Below, in pieces: positions 1 through 9,300 of a stretch of 32,417 bases of DNA. The DNA lies in contig JAVVHA010000001.1 of NCBI GenBank assembly GCA_032249735.1, positions 134,041-166,457 on the forward strand, given 5' to 3'. The translations under genes were made by a program, and so were the position numbers. Below the pieces are notes generated by a model. It was not told the DNA's origin, searched no databases, and saw only the letters and a list, made by a program, of their open reading frames with translations. How positions within the stretch are numbered: position 1 is the first letter of the stretch; every line of letters starts with the position of its first letter. The stretch comes from Dehalococcoidia bacterium. GTDB taxonomy: Bacteria > Chloroflexota > Dehalococcoidia > SM23-28-2 > HRBIN24.

Positions 1-470
1 AGGGCAGCCATGGCCATGGCCAGAAGGCCCACGGCGCTACCCAGCCCGATGAATGCCCCCGCCACAGCCATTAGGGCCACCAGCGTCAGGCCGTCCGCCA
101 CCCTCTCCACCACCACCGTTCCCAGGACCGCTGCTTTGCTGAGGGCATAACGCTCCCCGAGGATGTAAGCCCGCACCAGCTCCCCCAGCCGCGCAGGGAG
201 CAAATTGTTAGCCATATAGCCGATGACCAGCACAGGGTAAAGGATAACAACAGGCAAAGGCCGGAGAGGGTGCAAGATTAGCTTCCACCGTAAGGAGCGA
301 GGCCAGGCTGCCACAAACCACAGCATGACCCCTAGCACCGCCCAGCGATAGTCGGCGTCCCGCATGGCGTTCAGGAACTCTCGCAGGTCCGTCTGCCAGA
401 AGAAGAGGGCCAGGAAGAGGACGGTGCCCCCAAGGCCCAACCATATCTGCCTACTCTTCAGCTGCCCCAT
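1..470 (-). CDS. AglD/UPF0104-type flippase-like membrane protein (N-terminal part, cut by window edge)
   Basis: The minus-strand frame is open from an ATG at 470 to the window edge (156 codons visible) and has no stop because the gene runs off the window. An N-terminal membrane helix (residues about 10-25) is followed by a second one. Then comes the family signature GYMANNLLPARLGELVRAY (about residues 76-94) and VVVERVADGL, typical of the lysylphosphatidylglycerol-synthase transmembrane / UPF0104 family. Members of this family move or transfer lipid-linked groups at the membrane, and archaeal AglD belongs to it. The gene begins 22 nt after the stop of the upstream GT-C/NHL gene, so it is probably the last visible gene of that operon. 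A GTG two codons upstream (476) is an alternative start. The family assignment is firm. The substrate is unknown, and a lipid-linked sugar is my inference from the neighbours. Confidence 0.8.
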   Translation of the reverse strand, partial: MGQLKSRQIWLGLGGTVLFLALFFWQTDLREFLNAMRDADYRWAVLGVMLWFVAAWPRSLRWKLILHPLRPLPVVILYPVLVIGYMANNLLPARLGELVRAYILGERYALSKAAVLGTVVVERVADGLTLVALMAVAGAFIGLGSAVGLLAMAMAA

Positions 471-492
471 CTTCACCGTCCCAGTATAAGTT

Positions 493-3400
493 TCAAGGCT
501 TCCTAGGCATAGCGAGGTCAGGGATGGAGAGGGCCAATAAGAGGCCAGAGCCAGAATCCATCACGTACAGGAGGTCCCCCACCACTGCCAACCCCTGGGG
601 AACCATCAGGGGGGGATCCGTATGCACCATGGCCTGTAGACGCCCATCGGGCCCCAGGATGAGCAGCCGCCCAGGGGCGAAGGCCTCAGTCACCAGGCGT
701 CCGTCGGGCAACAGGGCCATATAGGGATGGGACCCAGGAAGGGAGGTCCGCCAAGGGGTCACGCTCACCGCTTGGAGAGGCTCCAGGTCAGGGCCCAAGA
801 GCTGCAGCCGGGCATTGCCTAAATCGGCTACCCATACGCCGCCGTCGGGCCTGGGGGCCAGGCCTGTGGGCTCGAGGAAACGCCCCTCCTGTCGACCCAA
901 CCCCCCCGCTATACGCAGCAACTCCCCTTGAGGAGAAAGTCTAATGATGCGTCCCGTGCCCGTATCGCTGATGAGGAGCTGGCCCTGGTGGTCCAGCGCT
1001 ATGGCGCGGGGGCCCCAGAAGGCTGTAAGGTCCGGGTTGTCCAGGCTGGAGGCCGGCCTACCCCATAGATGGCGCACCTCCCCCCGGGGAGTCACGGCCA
1101 CCGCCCGGTGGTTCCAGGTGTCCAAGGCATATATGGTGCCGTCGGCGGCCACCCGTAGGTCCGCCGGTTGCTTCAACCCGTCCGCCACCACCTGGGCCTT
1201 TTCTCCCTCCAAGCGCAGAAGCCGTCCGTTGGCCGTATCCGCCACGTATATGGAGCCCTCGGGGCCAGGGGCCAGGCCGGTGGCCCCCTGAAGACCACGG
1301 CCATCGGGGGCCACCGGGGAGAGCACCTTGGCTGGCCTCACTGTGATCGTGGGCACCGTAACTTGCGACAAAGGCCATGGGCTGGCCTTGGGCATATAGA
1401 GCACCTCGTCCACTGAGCCGCACCACGGACACCGTGCCCGCACATCGTCCGTGCCCACCACGGGGGCCGGGGGCTCCCGCCATAGCAGGTAGCGCCACCA
1501 GTTGCGCCAAGTGGAGGCGCGCCCCATGTCGCCCAACAAACCCCTGACCGACCTAACCAGGTCTCCCTTGTCGATCCCACGGTAGACCTCCGGGAACCAC
1601 CAGCGCAGGGGATGGCGGTATGGCTCCTGATAGGCAGCGAGGTAGGGGTCCATGAGATGGGCATTCTCCAGGGCGAGGATGACCACTGCTCCCTCGGGGA
1701 GTTGCAGCCTCTGGCCCCCTGACACGAAGTGCAAGTTGCGGTAGTGGCGCAGGTACCATTGCCAGGGCCAGGCATAGGTGGTGTCCACCACAACAGGGAG
1801 GTCACGTCCCACGCCCGTCTCCTCTGCCCATCGCTCGATGCGACGGGCCACATCGGCCACCGCTGGCGAGGTCTGGGTATAGACCATCATCTCCCTGGGG
1901 ACATCGCCGTTCTGGAAGGACACCATGACCGTAGCCCGCAACGTCAGGACGGCCAGGGGTGCCAGGGCCATGAGGGGGATGGCAGCGAGACTGCGGCGCG
2001 CCAATATGAATAAGGCCAGGGCACCTCCTGCCACTGTCACCAACGCTCGCCAGGACACCCAGCCCGGTGGGCCCAAGGCCCCCCACACGGCCGCTCCACC
2101 CCAAAGGAGGCCCGCTGCCGTCATAGCCCACCACTCCTGCCGCGAGCCCCTCCACCTCCCCCACCAACGCCCCAGGGCATACCCGGCCAGCACGTTCAAC
2201 GGTAGGGCCAGGTGCGTGGCCAGCCAGGGCATCTTCTCCCCAGTGAAGGAATAGGCAAAGAGGGAGCCTGCCAGCCAGAAGCACAAGAAACGCTCGAACA
2301 TATCCCCTTGTACTGCCACAAAGAAGACCACAGCAGCCACAGGCACCAGGAAGGCCCACTGCGCCGCCCCCGTATCCCCTTTGGCGCCGAAGAAGAGCAG
2401 TAGGCTCAAGGCACTGGCCAGGGAGAGCATCCAGGAGGCGATCCCTCCCCGCACGCTGTAATAGACTAAGGCGACTCCACCTATCGATAAGGGCAGGAAC
2501 TCGTAGGCCGACAGGAGCACTAAGTAATAGAAATCGGGCTGGTCACCACGTCGGTATCCGTGTTGAGCTAGCCAGTAGTCCAGCGATCCCCAGATGCCCG
2601 TGGCCAGGCCCTGCCAGTGGGTGAAAAATGTGGTATATAGCAGCACGAAGGGCACGTAGAAAGCCGCCGCTACCGCCCACCAGCTACGGCGCCACGTTGT
2701 CCCCACCAACGCCGTAGCCAGAAGCAAGGCCAATACCACCACCGTCCCCAAGGCCTGCTCGCGGGTCACGTTCCGGAACCAGAGGAAGTGAGACCACACC
2801 ACCTCCTGCAGCCTGCGATCATCTATGCCCATCCACGCCAGGGGCAGTTGTACCGCCGCCGCTAGCTGGGGGGCGGTAAGGGTACCCATCACTAACATCA
2901 GGTCGCCAGCCCGATGCCATCGCCGGAGCCCTATCCTTTCCCGCCACCTCCCCACAGGCCACAGGGCGACTATCACCCAGGCAAAGAAGAGCAATCCCAC
3001 CAGTGCCACAACCGCCCTTATTCCGCCCAGGCCCCTTGCCTCACATATCTGCCCCCAGAAGTGATAGGCCAGCCAGATCTCCAGGAAAGATAGAAAAATC
3101 GCCAAGTGAATGAACGTGTTCTCCATGGTGGCGAAGGAGAGCCCCATCACCAGGCCCAGGAGGACCAGGTGACGCATGTGCCCCTCGTCCAGGTATTGCC
3201 ACATGAGGATGGCCAAGGCCATGGTCAGGAAGGCTGTGTACATGTCGTCGCGGGCGAAGCGGCTCACATATACCATCACCGGCGAAACCGCCAGCAAGAG
3301 GCTCACAGCCAGCGCCCCCGCCCTCCCCAGTCTCCTTCGCCAGAAAATGGGTAGCGCCAGAAGGGCTGTGCCCACAAGGGCTGCAGGCACCCGCGCCGCA

Positions 3401-3693
3401 GCATCGCCGTCGCCTAGCAGGAAGAAGGCGAGGGCAATGGTGAAGAACTTTAGAGGACCATGCATCATAGGCATGTGCTCGTAGGTGCCGTCTCGATATA
3501 GGAGCCAGGAGAAGAAGGCGTGCAGGCTCTCGTCATGGTGGAGGGCACGGTCCCCTAAGCCCCATAGCCGCAGCCCTGCCCCCAAGGCCAAAATAGCCCC
3601 ATACGCCAACGTCTCCCACGACAGGGAGATGGGCAAGGACAAGGCCCTCTCTATCCCTAGTGCCCGGTAGACCGCTGTCCGCTCTTCGCTCAT
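493..3693 (-). CDS. TIGR03663/GT39-like membrane glycosyltransferase fused to a C-terminal NHL beta-propeller
   Basis: This is a protein of 1066 residues. The open frame extends further upstream to 3933. I chose the ATG at 3693 because it forms an ATGA overlap with the stop of the preceding gene and because the upstream 80 residues are low-complexity out-of-frame sequence. Residues 1-700 form a many-helix GT-C fold with the first-loop motif LHHDESLHAF (about 51-60), whose Asp-Glu is the catalytic signature of PMT/GT39 enzymes. A WRYLLWREPP motif (733-742) and a single CPWC pair (755-758) follow. From about 800 to 1057 there are five or six NHL-type blades, such as IYVADTANGRLLRL and LLISDTGTGRIIRL. 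The TIGR03663 family (archaeal Agl23-like) is associated with lipid-linked glycan assembly. The propeller fused to it is presumably outside the cell and may bind glycan or protein. Sugar donor and acceptor are unknown. Confidence 0.82.
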   Translation of the reverse strand: MSEERTAVYRALGIERALSLPISLSWETLAYGAILALGAGLRLWGLGDRALHHDESLHAFFSWLLYRDGTYEHMPMMHGPLKFFTIALAFFLLGDGDAAARVPAALVGTALLALPIFWRRRLGRAGALAVSLLLAVSPVMVYVSRFARDDMYTAFLTMALAILMWQYLDEGHMRHLVLLGLVMGLSFATMENTFIHLAIFLSFLEIWLAYHFWGQICEARGLGGIRAVVALVGLLFFAWVIVALWPVGRWRERIGLRRWHRAGDLMLVMGTLTAPQLAAAVQLPLAWMGIDDRRLQEVVWSHFLWFRNVTREQALGTVVVLALLLATALVGTTWRRSWWAVAAAFYVPFVLLYTTFFTHWQGLATGIWGSLDYWLAQHGYRRGDQPDFYYLVLLSAYEFLPLSIGGVALVYYSVRGGIASWMLSLASALSLLLFFGAKGDTGAAQWAFLVPVAAVVFFVAVQGDMFERFLCFWLAGSLFAYSFTGEKMPWLATHLALPLNVLAGYALGRWWGRWRGSRQEWWAMTAAGLLWGGAAVWGALGPPGWVSWRALVTVAGGALALFILARRSLAAIPLMALAPLAVLTLRATVMVSFQNGDVPREMMVYTQTSPAVADVARRIERWAEETGVGRDLPVVVDTTYAWPWQWYLRHYRNLHFVSGGQRLQLPEGAVVILALENAHLMDPYLAAYQEPYRHPLRWWFPEVYRGIDKGDLVRSVRGLLGDMGRASTWRNWWRYLLWREPPAPVVGTDDVRARCPWCGSVDEVLYMPKASPWPLSQVTVPTITVRPAKVLSPVAPDGRGLQGATGLAPGPEGSIYVADTANGRLLRLEGEKAQVVADGLKQPADLRVAADGTIYALDTWNHRAVAVTPRGEVRHLWGRPASSLDNPDLTAFWGPRAIALDHQGQLLISDTGTGRIIRLSPQGELLRIAGGLGRQEGRFLEPTGLAPRPDGGVWVADLGNARLQLLGPDLEPLQAVSVTPWRTSLPGSHPYMALLPDGRLVTEAFAPGRLLILGPDGRLQAMVHTDPPLMVPQGLAVVGDLLYVMDSGSGLLLALSIPDLAMPRKP

Positions 3694-5405
3694 GACCTCA
3701 GATAAACCTGCACTTGCACGTCCCTGGGAGCCCTCGGTGGCTCGCGTAATAGGAACCACCGCCAAGCAGCACGCGGATCCAGAGGAGGCAGAGATGGGGC
3801 TACGGCCACCGTCCAGGCCTCCCCCTTGATAAAGCCCAGGGGCGTCATGTCCACTTGCCCGATGTACAACTGGACGTCTGTCGTGGGATCGCCCACCACC
3901 AAGGGTCGGTGGCGCAGATGCCAGCCCAACCACCGCACATCTTCGTCCAAGCCGAGGGGTCCCTCAACCCCCTCTTGGATTTGCCGCAGCAAAGGGGTCA
4001 CGCTAAGGGTTGGCAATGGGCCTCGCACAAACTCATGGCCGGTGCGGAAGCCCAGGGAAGAGGCCCCATGAAGCGAGATGGCCAACCATAGCAGGGCTCC
4101 AACGAGCACAAGGGGAGGCGCTGCTCGCTTGCCCAGGAGGGCCCAACCTCCCAACGCCAAGATGAGCAGGGCTGCCCCTAAGAGCCAGAAGCCTGCAGCC
4201 TCCACCCAACCCGACTCCCCCCAGGGGCGCGCCCACCTCCCCAACACCACTGCCATCATCCCCATCCCTCCAAGGAGAGGCACGGACATGGGCCAGGTGC
4301 GTCGAAGCTCCCGCCAGGGTACCGCAGCCAAGGCATGGGCGATGCCCGTCCCCCCTATCAAGGACCATGGAAGGACTAGAGCCAGTAGCTGGCCCACGTG
4401 CCGATGGGATGCCAGGGCCAAAGCTAGGGCGGCCACGGCCACCCATATCAACAACATACGCTCACCAGGGGCAAGGGCCCGGGCGTCCCTCCACCAGCGG
4501 AGGACCAGCCAGGCGGAGCCCAACACCCCTATCGCCAGGAGGAGAGGCTCATAGCCCAGCAACGCCCCCAGCACCAGGTGGCGAGGCAGCCCATCGCCGG
4601 GTAGCTCCAACATCTTCGCCCATAGCTGGAGGCCTGGCGACCAAAACCCATCGGGCCCCGTCCCGTAGCGCACGGCCCCAAGGACAACGGCTCCAATAAA
4701 CGCCAAAACAGCGGCCACCAGGGCCCATGGCTGGCGCAGGAAGCGTCGCAGAGTCGAGTCCCGGCCCTCTATAGCCCCATCCACCACCACAAAGGCCACG
4801 ATAGCCAGGGCACCCATGACCCCCACCTCGTCGGACCCCAAGGCTAGCCCCGTGAAAGCCCCAGCCACTGCTGCCCACGGCCAACCTCCCCCACCGCTGA
4901 AGCGGAGCAGGGCGCCACTGGCCAATAGGGTGCTCACGGCCCCTACGGCCCCCGGCACAGCCGTCCGTGACGCTCCCACAGCCAATGGCGAGAGGGCTAG
5001 GAGGAGGCATGACACCGTGGCTGGGGTTCGGCCTAGAGGGCGCATCCACCAATAAGCCAACGGCAGGAGGAGGGAACCACACGCCGCTGCCACCGCCCGT
5101 GCTGCCCACTCCCCATCGGCCCCCAGCCGGAAGATGAAACTAGTAAGGGCAGCGCCCAGGTCGCCAGGCCAGTCCGGGGGGATGGACCCTTGGGCTACCG
5201 CCTTGGCCATAAAGGCCCTTTCCGCCTCCTGTACCGACAGGGGAACGGCCTCCAACGAAACGCCCCTGAGGGCCACGCCTATAGCTATCACCACCAGCAG
5301 CGCCGCAAGCCCCACATCCAAGGCCAGGCCCCTCGCCCAGACCTCACCCGCGGATGGCGACGCAGTGGGGAGGAGGGCTGACCGCCAAGAGGGTACAAAC
5401 TTCAC
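3690..5405 (-). CDS. Polytopic membrane protein, degenerate GT-C glycosyltransferase relative
   Basis: This is a 571-residue protein with an N-terminal membrane helix (about 30-50) and roughly ten further hydrophobic segments, ending in a soluble tail. The GTG start at 5405 overlaps the ftsY stop as GTGA, and its own stop overlaps the next start as ATGA, so translation is probably coupled. The first-loop sequence LSVQEAERAF (about 56-65) aligns with LHHDESLHAF of the downstream GT-C protein, but the catalytic Asp is replaced by Gln while the Glu remains. Near the C-terminus WRWFLLREPP (about 548-557) matches WRYLLWREPP of the same neighbour. I infer that the two are distant paralogues and that this one is either a partner subunit or has altered chemistry. 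It lacks the NHL propeller and the CPWC pair. Confidence 0.7.
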   Translation of the reverse strand: MKFVPSWRSALLPTASPSAGEVWARGLALDVGLAALLVVIAIGVALRGVSLEAVPLSVQEAERAFMAKAVAQGSIPPDWPGDLGAALTSFIFRLGADGEWAARAVAAACGSLLLPLAYWWMRPLGRTPATVSCLLLALSPLAVGASRTAVPGAVGAVSTLLASGALLRFSGGGGWPWAAVAGAFTGLALGSDEVGVMGALAIVAFVVVDGAIEGRDSTLRRFLRQPWALVAAVLAFIGAVVLGAVRYGTGPDGFWSPGLQLWAKMLELPGDGLPRHLVLGALLGYEPLLLAIGVLGSAWLVLRWWRDARALAPGERMLLIWVAVAALALALASHRHVGQLLALVLPWSLIGGTGIAHALAAVPWRELRRTWPMSVPLLGGMGMMAVVLGRWARPWGESGWVEAAGFWLLGAALLILALGGWALLGKRAAPPLVLVGALLWLAISLHGASSLGFRTGHEFVRGPLPTLSVTPLLRQIQEGVEGPLGLDEDVRWLGWHLRHRPLVVGDPTTDVQLYIGQVDMTPLGFIKGEAWTVAVAPSLPPLDPRAAWRWFLLREPPRAPRDVQVQVYLRS

Positions 5406-6328
5406 GGCCTCAGCAGGGCATCCACGAACCGCTCTGCATCGAAGAAGGCCAAGTCCTCCGGGCCTTCCCCTGTGCCCAAGAACAGTATGGGGAGCCCCAT
5501 CTCATGGACAATGGCGAACGCGACCCCGCCCTTGGCTCCCCCGTCCAGCTTGGCCAGGAAAACGCCTGTGACCCCCACAGCCTCAGTGAAGACCCGGGCC
5601 TGCTGAATGGAGTTCTGACCGATGGTGGCGTCCAGCACCAAGAGCACCTCATGGGGGGCTCCCGGCAGGCGGCGCGCCACCACCCGCTGGACCTTGCGCA
5701 ACTCCTCCATGAGGTGTGCCTTGGTGTGCAGGCGACCGGCGGTGTCCACCAGGACTAGGTCGGCATGGCGGGCTACGGCAGCGCTGATGGCATCGTATAC
5801 CACTGCCGCGGGGTCAGCCCCCTCCCGTTGGGCCACCACATCGGCCCCTACCATCTCCCCCCAGCGGCGCAGCTGCTCGATAGCGGCTGCCCGGAAGGTA
5901 TCGGCGGCGGCCAACACCACCTTCATCCCCTCTGATGTGTAGAGATGGGCCAGCTTCCCGATGCTGGTGGTCTTGCCTGCGCCGTTGACGCCCACCACCA
6001 GCACCACAGCCGGCCGAGGCCACGGCCCCTCCCTTCCCCATAGCTGGCCACGGGGCGATACTTTTTGCAACAGGGCTACCATCTCCTGCCGCAAGAGGTG
6101 GAGGAGCTCCTTCTGTTTCTCGCCACGCCACCTAGCTTCCAGGCGGTCCAGCAGGAGGGCGGTGGCCTGTACGCCCACATCAGCGCCCAGCAGGAGCTCC
6201 TCCGCCTCCTGCCGCAGGGCATCGTCCCAGCTACGCTGGAAGAGAGCAGCAAGACGGCCGAACCAGGTGCGGCGAGTGGGCTCTAAGGCTTTGTCCCTAC
6301 CTTTTTCACCTTGTAGAAGCCGATGCAT
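5402..6328 (-). CDS. ftsY: Signal recognition particle receptor FtsY
   Basis: This is the SRP-receptor GTPase, which docks ribosome-SRP complexes at the membrane for co-translational insertion. The N domain is followed by the NG GTPase core: GVNGAGKTTSIGKLA (P-loop), DTFRAAAIEQL, DTAGR, then AKLDGGAKGG as the guanine-specificity motif. The usual form of that last motif is TKLDGTAKGG, so Thr is replaced by Ala, but the Lys and Asp that read guanine are kept. The protein has no long acidic A domain and is about 308 residues, the short form. I prefer the ATG at 6328. An in-frame TTG at 6349 adds seven residues, and neither has a convincing Shine-Dalgarno. It follows smc and overlaps the next gene by GTGA. 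Its RNA partner, SRP RNA, lies at 18061-18332. Confidence 0.95.
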   Translation of the reverse strand: MHRLLQGEKGRDKALEPTRRTWFGRLAALFQRSWDDALRQEAEELLLGADVGVQATALLLDRLEARWRGEKQKELLHLLRQEMVALLQKVSPRGQLWGREGPWPRPAVVLVVGVNGAGKTTSIGKLAHLYTSEGMKVVLAAADTFRAAAIEQLRRWGEMVGADVVAQREGADPAAVVYDAISAAVARHADLVLVDTAGRLHTKAHLMEELRKVQRVVARRLPGAPHEVLLVLDATIGQNSIQQARVFTEAVGVTGVFLAKLDGGAKGGVAFAIVHEMGLPILFLGTGEGPEDLAFFDAERFVDALLRP

Positions 6329-6377
6329 AGCTAAGGCCCATGATAACAAGGCAGGGGAGACGGGTCAAAAAGGGAGC

Positions 6378-9300
6378 CTAGGCCCGCAAGGCCTCGGCCA
6401 GGGAGAGGGAAAGGGCTCGTGAGACGCCATCGGGCCCCATGGATATGCCGTAAATAGCATCAGCTGCCTCGATGGTCCTGCGATTGTGGCTGATGACGAT
6501 GAACTGAGTCCTTTGGCAGAGACGGCGCAGCCCCTCGGCGAACCGCACCACGTTGGTCTCGTCCAGCATGGCGTCAGCCTCGTCCAGGACACAGAAGGGG
6601 AAGGGGTTCACGGCCAGAAGGGCGAAGAGGAAGGCCAGGGCCGTCAAGGCCCTCTCCCCTCCTGATAGCTGGGCCAGGGAGCGGACCCGCTTGCCAGGGG
6701 GTCGGGCTATTAGCTCCACTCCCGGCTCGGGGCCTCCCACCAGGTACAGCCTCGCCTCCCCTTCGGGGAAGAAGGACTGGAAGAAGCGGGAGAACTCATG
6801 GGCCACCGCCTCGAAAACCTCCTGAAAGCGTTGGCGGGCCCACTCCTGTAGCTCCCGCTGCGCCCGGCGCACCGCTGCCTCGCCCGCTCGCAGGTCGGCT
6901 AGCTGGGCCTGTAGATAGTCATAGCGCCCCTGTATCTCCTGCAGCTCTGTAAGGGCATCCTCGTCCACCTGTCCCAGACGACGAAGACGTTCTCTCAACT
7001 CGCGGACTCGCTCCTCCAACGCCTCTGGATCCCCCTGAGGATCAACAGGCGGAGGCGGCGGGAAGGGAAGACCGTCCTCAGCAGCCCGCGCCGCCGCCTC
7101 CTCCAGCGCCCTCTGCCACCGCTCCTCGTCGGCCTGGGCATGGGCTAGGGCCCGTTCCACATCTACCAGCTTCTCTTGGGCTGCCAGGAGGCACGAGCGC
7201 ACTTCCTTTTCCCGGGCCTCCAACCGGGATACCTCCTCTAAGATGGGCGCCATGGGCGGCAAGGCCTCCAGTTGCCGTCGGCACTCCTCCAGCTCCCGCT
7301 GCCTGGCCGCCAAGGAGGCACGGAGGGACTGCTCCTGCGAGGCCAGGTCTTGCAGTTGTCGCGTCTTGGCAGCCAGGGCCTGGGAGAGCTTTTGAAGGCG
7401 CTCCCGGCGGCGCTCCTCCCCACGCCGCAGGTTCTGGAGCTCCCCCTCCAGCGCCGCGGCCCGTGAGGCCGCTTCCACCGCCTGCGCCAGAAGGCTCTGG
7501 CGGGCTGGCACCAGCCCCTGGACGAGCGAGGCCATAGCTGCCGCCTCCTCCTCGGCCTGCCTTGCCTCTTGGAGGAGGGAGGACGCCCTTTCCTGTAGAC
7601 GGTGCGCCTCCTTTAGGGCAGCCTCGTCCTCTCGACGGAGGCGGGCCAGGGTGCCCATGACGGCCTTCAGCTCCCCGCGGAGACGACCCATCCGCTGGGC
7701 CCGCGACGCAGCCTCTTGGGCCCACTGCCTGGCCTCCGCGCGCAGCCGTTTCTCTTCCTCCAGCAGATGCCCAAGGGCCTCTTGGGCAGCCTTCAGGCGC
7801 CTGCGCGCCTTTTGCGCCTTCTCTTCTGCCTCCTCCAGCTCCTGGCGCGTCCGGTGGGCCGATATCAGCCGCTGGCCTTGCGGGGAGCTCCCCACCCCGA
7901 TACCGCCCCAAGGGAAGAGGACAAGGCCATCCCTGGTCACCACTGTGAGGCCCCTCTGACCCACCAGGGAACGTGCGGCATCCAGGTCTTCCACCACCAG
8001 GACATGGCCCAGCAGGGCCTCCACCACGGGCCGGAACCCCTCTTCGCACTCCACTAGCTGGGATGCCAGGCCTAGCACCTTTTCGCCATGGGGAGGGGAT
8101 GGCGGAGAAGGCGGCGTCACCCCATCCAGAGGCGCGATGATGGCGCGAGCGACGCTGTCGTGATGGAGGGACAAGGCTGCCTGCAGAGCCTCCTCAGCGC
8201 CATCTACCAGCAAAGCGCGGATGGCTTCACCTAGGGCGGAGGCGATGGCCTTCTCCAACCCAGATGGCACACGCACTACCTGCCCCAACACCCCTCTCAC
8301 GCCGGACACAGAGGCGCCAATGGCAGCCAGCAGGTCTTGAGCTTCCTGGAGACGGGCACGCAACGCCGCCGCCCTGGCTTCCTCCCCTTGTAGCTGCATA
8401 CGGGCCTCCTCCACCTCGGCACGGAGGGCCTCCATACGCATGTTCAGCTCGTCCAGAGCCGCCTGCAGGCGCCTCTCTTCTTGATGGGCGGTGCGAAGAG
8501 CAACGACCTCTTGGGCCAGCAGGCCCACCAGCTCCCGGCGACGGGCTTCCGCCCTTGCCGCCTGCTGGCCCGCACCTTCCCTCAAGGCCGCCGCCCGCCG
8601 TTGGGCCTCGGTAGCCTGCTGTCGCAGGCCTCTAGCCCGCTCCAGGGCCGCCTGCCGACGTGCCTCCGCCTCCCGCCATTGGGCCTCCACCTCTGCCAGA
8701 CGGCGCCTGGCTTCCTCCTCCCGCCTCCGAGCATTTGCCAACGCCTCCATCACCTGCGTGACATCCCCAGCCGCGGCCTCCACCTGCAGCGCCCTTAGCT
8801 CCTCGTTCAGGGAGGCCACTTCCTCCGCCAGCTCTTGGCGCCTCAGGCCCATGTCCCCTAACCTCTGTTGGGCCAAGGCCACCTCCCGTTCCAGCTCATG
8901 GAGGCGGTGGGCCACCTCCTCTCTGCGGTGGGCGACCTGCTGCGCCTCCTGACGTCTTGTTTGCAGGGCCTTCTCCAGGGACGCCAACTCCTGGCGCCAT
9001 GTCTCACATCGCTCTCGCAAGGAGTTGGCTTCCTGCTGGGCATGGGCACGCTGCTGGCGGGCCTGGGATAGCTCCGCCTGCCCCCTGTGCCAGAGAGCGA
9101 AGTAGTAGTGGTGCAAGGCGCGGGCCAGCTCTTGGGAGAGCCTAGCATGTTGGGCGGCCCGGCGGGCCTGGCTCTGCAGACGCTGCAGGCGGGGTTGTAG
9201 CTCCCGGAATATGGCCTCAAGCCTTCCTTTGGCCTCTACAGCCGCTTCCAGATGACTCTGGGACTCCTGAATGCGAGCCTTATAGCGGGCTATGTCCGCC

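Noticed and set aside
3694-3933. 80-codon upstream extension of the GT-C/NHL gene
   Set aside because: It overlaps the preceding membrane-protein gene in another frame, has composition unlike a protein N-terminus, and the ATGA overlap at 3690-3693 gives a natural start.
7078-8049. 323-codon alternate-frame ORF inside smc
   Set aside because: Gly/Pro/Ala-rich shadow of the coiled-coil coding frame with no domain.
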